From the NCBI GenBank assembly GCA_017529875.1, contig JAFXNC010000038.1, positions 33,235 through 97,234 on the forward strand: a stretch of DNA of 64,000 nt, written 5' to 3'. Shown here in pieces: positions 60,541 through 64,000 of the stretch. Position numbers and translations under genes: made by a program. Source of the stretch: Ruminococcus sp. GTDB lineage: Bacteria > Bacillota > Clostridia > Oscillospirales > Ruminococcaceae. Under the pieces are notes generated by a model. It ran no database searches. It worked only from the letters and a program-made list of their open reading frames with translations, and was not told the origin of the DNA. Every line of letters begins with the position of its first letter. The first letter of the stretch is position 1.

Positions 60541-62277
60541 TCAGAGCAGCTTGACTGCCATCATGGTCAGGTCGTCGAACTGAGGTGCGTCCCCCACAAA
60601 TTCATTGACGGCGCTGTGTACCGCCTCGATGAGTTTATCGGGAGAGGCGTCCGGGTCGCGGCTCAGGACTTCGGTGAGGCGCTCGGTGCCGAACATATTC
60701 TCACTGTTATCGGTGGCTTCGGGTACGCCGTCGGTGTAGAGGAACAGCGTGCCGCCCTTTTGCAGGGTGAGCTCGTATTCCTTGTACTTCTTGCCAAGCT
60801 TGCCTCCAAGTACGAAGCCGTGTCTGTCCTTGAACAGCTCATAGCTGCCGCCGGGCTGCCTTATCACAGGGTATTCGTGACCGGCATTGGCGGCGGTTAT
60901 CTTACCGGTGGATATCTCCAGTATGCCCAGCCATACGGTGACGAACATACCGTTGGTGTTGTTGCGGCAGATAGTGTCGTTGACAACCTCCAGCACCTCA
61001 TGGGGAGAGAGCCCCTGCATGGTGTAGTTGTTTATGAGTATCTTGGACATCATCATGAACAGTGCCGCAGGTACGCCCTTTCCGGACACGTCCGCCATAA
61101 CAAGGGCAAGATGATCCTCGTCCACCAGAAAATAGTCGTAGAAGTCGCCGCCCACTTCCTTTGCGGGGGTCATGGAGGCGCAGATGTCGAAATCCGTCCT
61201 GTCGGGGAAGGCCGGGAATACTCCGGGCAGCTGCTGGGTCTGTATCTTCTGAGCCATATCCAGCTCCGCCGCCACTCTTTCACGCTCTCCCGCCAGCTTG
61301 ATGTTCTCGGCGGTGTACTGGTCTATCTCACGGGCAAGCTCGGTAAGATTGCCTGACAAGCTGCCGAACTCGTTTTTCGCCTTGATGACCGAAAGTTTCT
61401 GTGCGATCTCGCTGCTGTCCTTGCTGTCGATGTAGTCGCAGACGCCCTCCTGGATTATCTTAACAGGCTTGATAGCTCTGAAATAGAGCATCATGAACAG
61501 TATCACCATAGCCGCCAGCATACCGATGATACCGATAGAGAAGGTCTTCCATACTGTGCCGATAAGGGCGTTGCGCAGCTGGCTCCAGTTATATGAGATA
61601 CCCATGACTGCTCTGACCTTTCCCTCGATGACTATGGGCTTGAAACCTATGTACTGGCTGCCCTTCATGGTGAAATCTTTCATTCTGGTGAAGAATATCT
61701 CGGAGGTGGGTTCTTCCAGCAGTTTTTCAAGCTCCGGATAGTCCGACAGGGAGATATCAAGCCTGTCGCCCAGCTTGTGGATGTCCCCGTCCTTGTCCTT
61801 GCCCCGCTCCCAGTATATAAAGCCTTCGTTGGGTGGATTGATGTCGATGATGAACAGGCTGTCGTAGGACTTCTTGCTCTCGTCCAGCTTGGATACCTCC
61901 TCGATCAGCTGGTAGGCTGAGTAGGCCATGTAGCCCTGATAGGCCTCGGAACTGCTTTTCAGCCACTCGCCCATTTCCGACCAGGTGTGCTCGTTGAAGT
62001 ATTCCACAATGGCATCCACGTCCTTCTGGGGGAGGTCAAGCTCCGTCATATCGGGGTGCTGTTCCCAGTAGTCGAGGAAAAATGTGGTGCCGAAAAGCCC
62101 GCTCTGAGCCTCGCTTTCCAGTATCTCGGTCATGTGGTCGTTCTGCGCCTCAAGAAAGCCGCTGACAGTGCTCCTGTATACGGAGAATGTCACCGCCGCG
62201 ATCATGATGAGGAAGATCGGCACTACCACAAGCCCGACCTGTATAAGCAGTTTTCTTTTGAGTTGATACTTTTTCAT
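60541..62277 (-). CDS. PP2C (SpoIIE/RsbU-type) phosphatase with extracytoplasmic sensor
   Basis: 578 aa: TM (~10-32), extracytoplasmic region (~35-245), TM (~247-270), HAMP-like linker and coiled coil, then the PP2C domain (E-V-G-G-D-F-Y-D, D-V-S-G-K-G-V-P-A, F-D-D-L-T). Such enzymes dephosphorylate STAS proteins. The SD is weak. No anti-sigma kinase lies nearby. Confidence 0.9.
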   Translation of the reverse strand: MKKYQLKRKLLIQVGLVVVPIFLIMIAAVTFSVYRSTVSGFLEAQNDHMTEILESEAQSGLFGTTFFLDYWEQHPDMTELDLPQKDVDAIVEYFNEHTWSEMGEWLKSSSEAYQGYMAYSAYQLIEEVSKLDESKKSYDSLFIIDINPPNEGFIYWERGKDKDGDIHKLGDRLDISLSDYPELEKLLEEPTSEIFFTRMKDFTMKGSQYIGFKPIVIEGKVRAVMGISYNWSQLRNALIGTVWKTFSIGIIGMLAAMVILFMMLYFRAIKPVKIIQEGVCDYIDSKDSSEIAQKLSVIKAKNEFGSLSGNLTELAREIDQYTAENIKLAGERERVAAELDMAQKIQTQQLPGVFPAFPDRTDFDICASMTPAKEVGGDFYDYFLVDEDHLALVMADVSGKGVPAALFMMMSKILINNYTMQGLSPHEVLEVVNDTICRNNTNGMFVTVWLGILEISTGKITAANAGHEYPVIRQPGGSYELFKDRHGFVLGGKLGKKYKEYELTLQKGGTLFLYTDGVPEATDNSENMFGTERLTEVLSRDPDASPDKLIEAVHSAVNEFVGDAPQFDDLTMMAVKLL

Positions 62278-62299
62278 TATAAAACGTCTCTCCCGCCGG

Positions 62300-62873
62300 T
62301 CACAGGAATGCCCCGAACAGCCGTTTCAAAACGGTCCCGCGGGTCATGGTGCCGATCTTGCTTTCATCTACTTCAAGTATGTATTTCTCGTAGCCGTTGA
62401 TTATCCTGGTGCCGCTGGGGTGGTCGATGACCCGCTTGAAGCGCTTGCCGTAGGTTGCGTGGACATGACCGTGGAGCATATAGGCTGGATGACATCGCTC
62501 CATAAGCTCGTTGAAGCACTCAAATCCCCTGTGGGGCAGGTCATCCATATCGCCGTAGCCTCTTGCCGGGGAATGGGTCACCAGGATATCTATGCCGGAG
62601 TGGTTGAATATGGTCTGTTTGGTGCGCCGGATCTTGCGGCGCATCTCCTTTTCGGTGTACATATAGGGTCTGTCGCCGTACTTGAAGGAGCCGCCGAAGC
62701 CCAGTATCCTGAAACCTTTGAAGGTGTATATCTTCCCGTCGATGCAGTCGCAGCCCTCGGGGGGGACGCTCTACATATCTGCTGTCGTGGTTGCCGGGAA
62801 CATAGAGCACCGGGCTCTTGCCCATAGTGACGAGAAATTCCAGATACTCTGCTTTCAGGTCGCCGCCCTCCCG
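62300..62873 (-). pseudogene. Metallophosphoesterase remnant with 7-C frameshift
   Basis: Retains G-D-L-K, G-N-H-D, V-T-H-S-P and H-G-H-V-H of a YfcE-like calcineurin fold, but lacks the N-terminal ~35 residues with the first metal motif. A run of seven C on the minus strand (62765-62759) shifts frame; six would restore a continuous E-R-P-P-E-G-C-D-C reading. Either a real mutation or a homopolymer sequencing error. Confidence 0.8.
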
Positions 62874-63402
62874 GGCAATATAGGCGATACGGCGCTTTTC
62901 ACCGGCACCGCAGACTGTCAGCAGCTTGTCGGCAGCCAGTATGCCCATGAGGAAGGATGCCTCATAGAACTTGCCCTGGTAGCACCTTACCGAGGACGCC
63001 GTCCCGCCCACGGAGCAGTTGAGGAACCGCACATTGGGGTTGAGGGCAGCGGCCTTGTGAGTCTCGGTCATCATAGAGGACGACACGGTGAAGATGATAT
63101 CGTTCTTGTCGGCAACAGCCTTGTCGATAGCCTCCCTGACGGTCATCATCTATCTTCAGAACGCTCCTGCACTTGCGGCAAAAGCTGAAATAAGCGCATT
63201 TGAGCTCCGAGCACAGCTCCTCCGGCCAGGCGGCGTCAAGGGTGCGCCCCAGCAGGTCGGCAAGCTTGGTATAGCTGCCGGGCTCGGTGAATACGATATA
63301 GAAATTCCCTGTGCAGTCGTAGAAATCCAGATACTCCGAGTAGACCTTGTACTCCTTGCTGTCGGACTTGTCGGGCATGATGCGGATAACGTCGGTACAA
63401 GT
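62871..63402 (-). pseudogene. BMP-family (PnrA/Med-like) protein remnant
   Basis: Two frames. The upstream frame resembles the middle of large BMP-like proteins (I-M-P-D-K ... E-Y-L-D-F-Y). Near 63150 it loses register, and the downstream frame continues with N-D-I-I-F-T-V-S-S-S and F-L-N-C-S-V of a BMP ligand domain. The N-terminus is missing at a TAA around 63403 and the C-terminus is fused in frame to the metallophosphoesterase. A substantial internal deletion near 63150 is inferred. Confidence 0.7.
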
Positions 63403-63789
63403 CCGTTATTCAGATTATACCACAAAGCGACGCAAATTTCAACCCCCGAAAGGAGACATAGGGGGTAAAGCAGACTTGTACAAGCAGACATTCCCAACTA
63501 TTATTAAATAAAGATATCCCTTTTTTGATGTGTATTGCTCTCTTGGTTTCTGTATGCCCTCGCCGCCTGTCGGGTGAACGAGCCTTGTTCCAAGGCTCGG
63601 GGAGGTGCGGAAAATGCTCTCCCCCGCTGACGCGGGGGAATAGTCTCTTTAAGAGCCTACGCATTTTCCGCCGGATATCTGTCAGCAATACACAACCAAA
63701 TTGGGATAAAAAGATAATAATAAAAATAATAAAGAAGATATAAAAGTGTATAGTAAGTGTTTCACGCCGCTCACCACTGCAAGACCACA
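63403..63789. other. Gene-free stretch with two GC-rich hairpins
   Basis: Perfect hairpins CGAGCCTTG/CAAGGCTCG (63579-63599) and TCCCCCGC/GCGGGGGA (63620-63639), then an AT-rich run. No credible gene seen. Confidence 0.6.
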
Positions 63790-64000
63790 GGCTTTGATAA
63801 CCAGTTGCCCCCCGGAACTCCCGCCAAAGCCCTGCCCGCCGTCCGACCGGGTGAGAAGCGCGGAACAAGTGAGATATAAGGCGGAATCAAAAAACGGGCT
63901 TTGATAACCAGTTGCCCCCCGGAACTCCCGCCAAAGCCCTGCCCGCCGTCCGACCGGGTGAGAAGTGCGGAACAAGTGAGATAAAAGGCGGAATCAAAAA
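63790..64000. repeat. Two 104-bp tandem repeats running off the window
   Basis: Units 63790-63893 and 63897-64000 differ at two positions. The second ends at the last base, so the array may continue. ORFs within it overlap themselves in several frames and have no SD. Confidence 0.9.

Noticed and set aside
63682..63975. 97-aa ORF over the 104-bp repeats
   Set aside because: Frame arises from the repeat unit itself and is open in several frames.
63790..64000. Possible CRISPR array
   Set aside because: Units are 104 bp with only three bases between them; no short repeat and unique spacer pattern.

Overview
The window looks like a chromosomal piece of a Ruminococcus-like Clostridia bacterium (Oscillospiraceae). 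The grounds are the low-GC-Firmicute order rpmH-rnpA-yidD-yidC-jag / dnaA-dnaN-yaaA-recF-remB-gyrB-gyrA, strong SD sequences with frequent GTG and TTG starts, Thr-rich linkers in exported proteins, a cohesin-like domain and a GH51 arabinofuranosidase. No rRNA, tRNA or CRISPR array was seen. Genus-level placement is inference.

Layout. (a) 1-18 kb: signalling and accessory genes. There are four c-di-GMP-type proteins (GAF-GGDEF-EAL, GAF-GGDEF, REC-HD-GYP-Hpt, PBP1-GGDEF), a hybrid histidine kinase with two Cache sensors and a pseudokinase-like dimerisation segment, a small receiver, and a set of envelope or exported proteins (BASS transporter, DHHW lipoprotein, GT-C glycosyltransferase, solitary amino-acid-binding lipoprotein, 41-aa Cys/Gly peptide). 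(b) 18-26 kb: two TetR regulators, a STAS protein, a FakB-FakA-PlsY fatty-acid incorporation operon, GH51 and a double-HhH membrane protein. (c) 26-42.4 kb: a complete S10-spc-alpha ribosomal cluster on the minus strand, from rpsJ to rplQ, including secY, adk, map, infA and rpoA. It has a consensus promoter and a long leader that carries an intrinsic-terminator hairpin. (d) 42.4-43.1 kb: a gene-free repeat island. (e) 43-57 kb: the origin region. gyrA, a YcxB-like gene, gyrB, remB, recF, yaaA, a stand-alone FakA-type domain, dnaN and dnaA run leftward; rpmH, rnpA, yidD, yidC and jag run rightward. (f) 57-64 kb: a cohesin-like membrane protein, a PfkB kinase, an Sfp-type PPTase, a PP2C phosphatase, a chimeric pseudogene and a tandem repeat that runs off the end.

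Working together: leftward genes from dnaA to rplQ and rightward genes from rpmH to jag are transcribed away from the dnaA region, as expected for genes co-oriented with forks. The dnaA-dnaN spacer holds a cluster of TGTTGAAA-type repeats and no canonical DnaA box. The DnaA recognition helix also departs from the usual signature (N-H-S-T rather than D-H-T-T), which makes this spacer the most interesting candidate for a divergent origin. A second link is the small ORF after dnaN, which resembles the middle domain of the FakA encoded 28 kb away.
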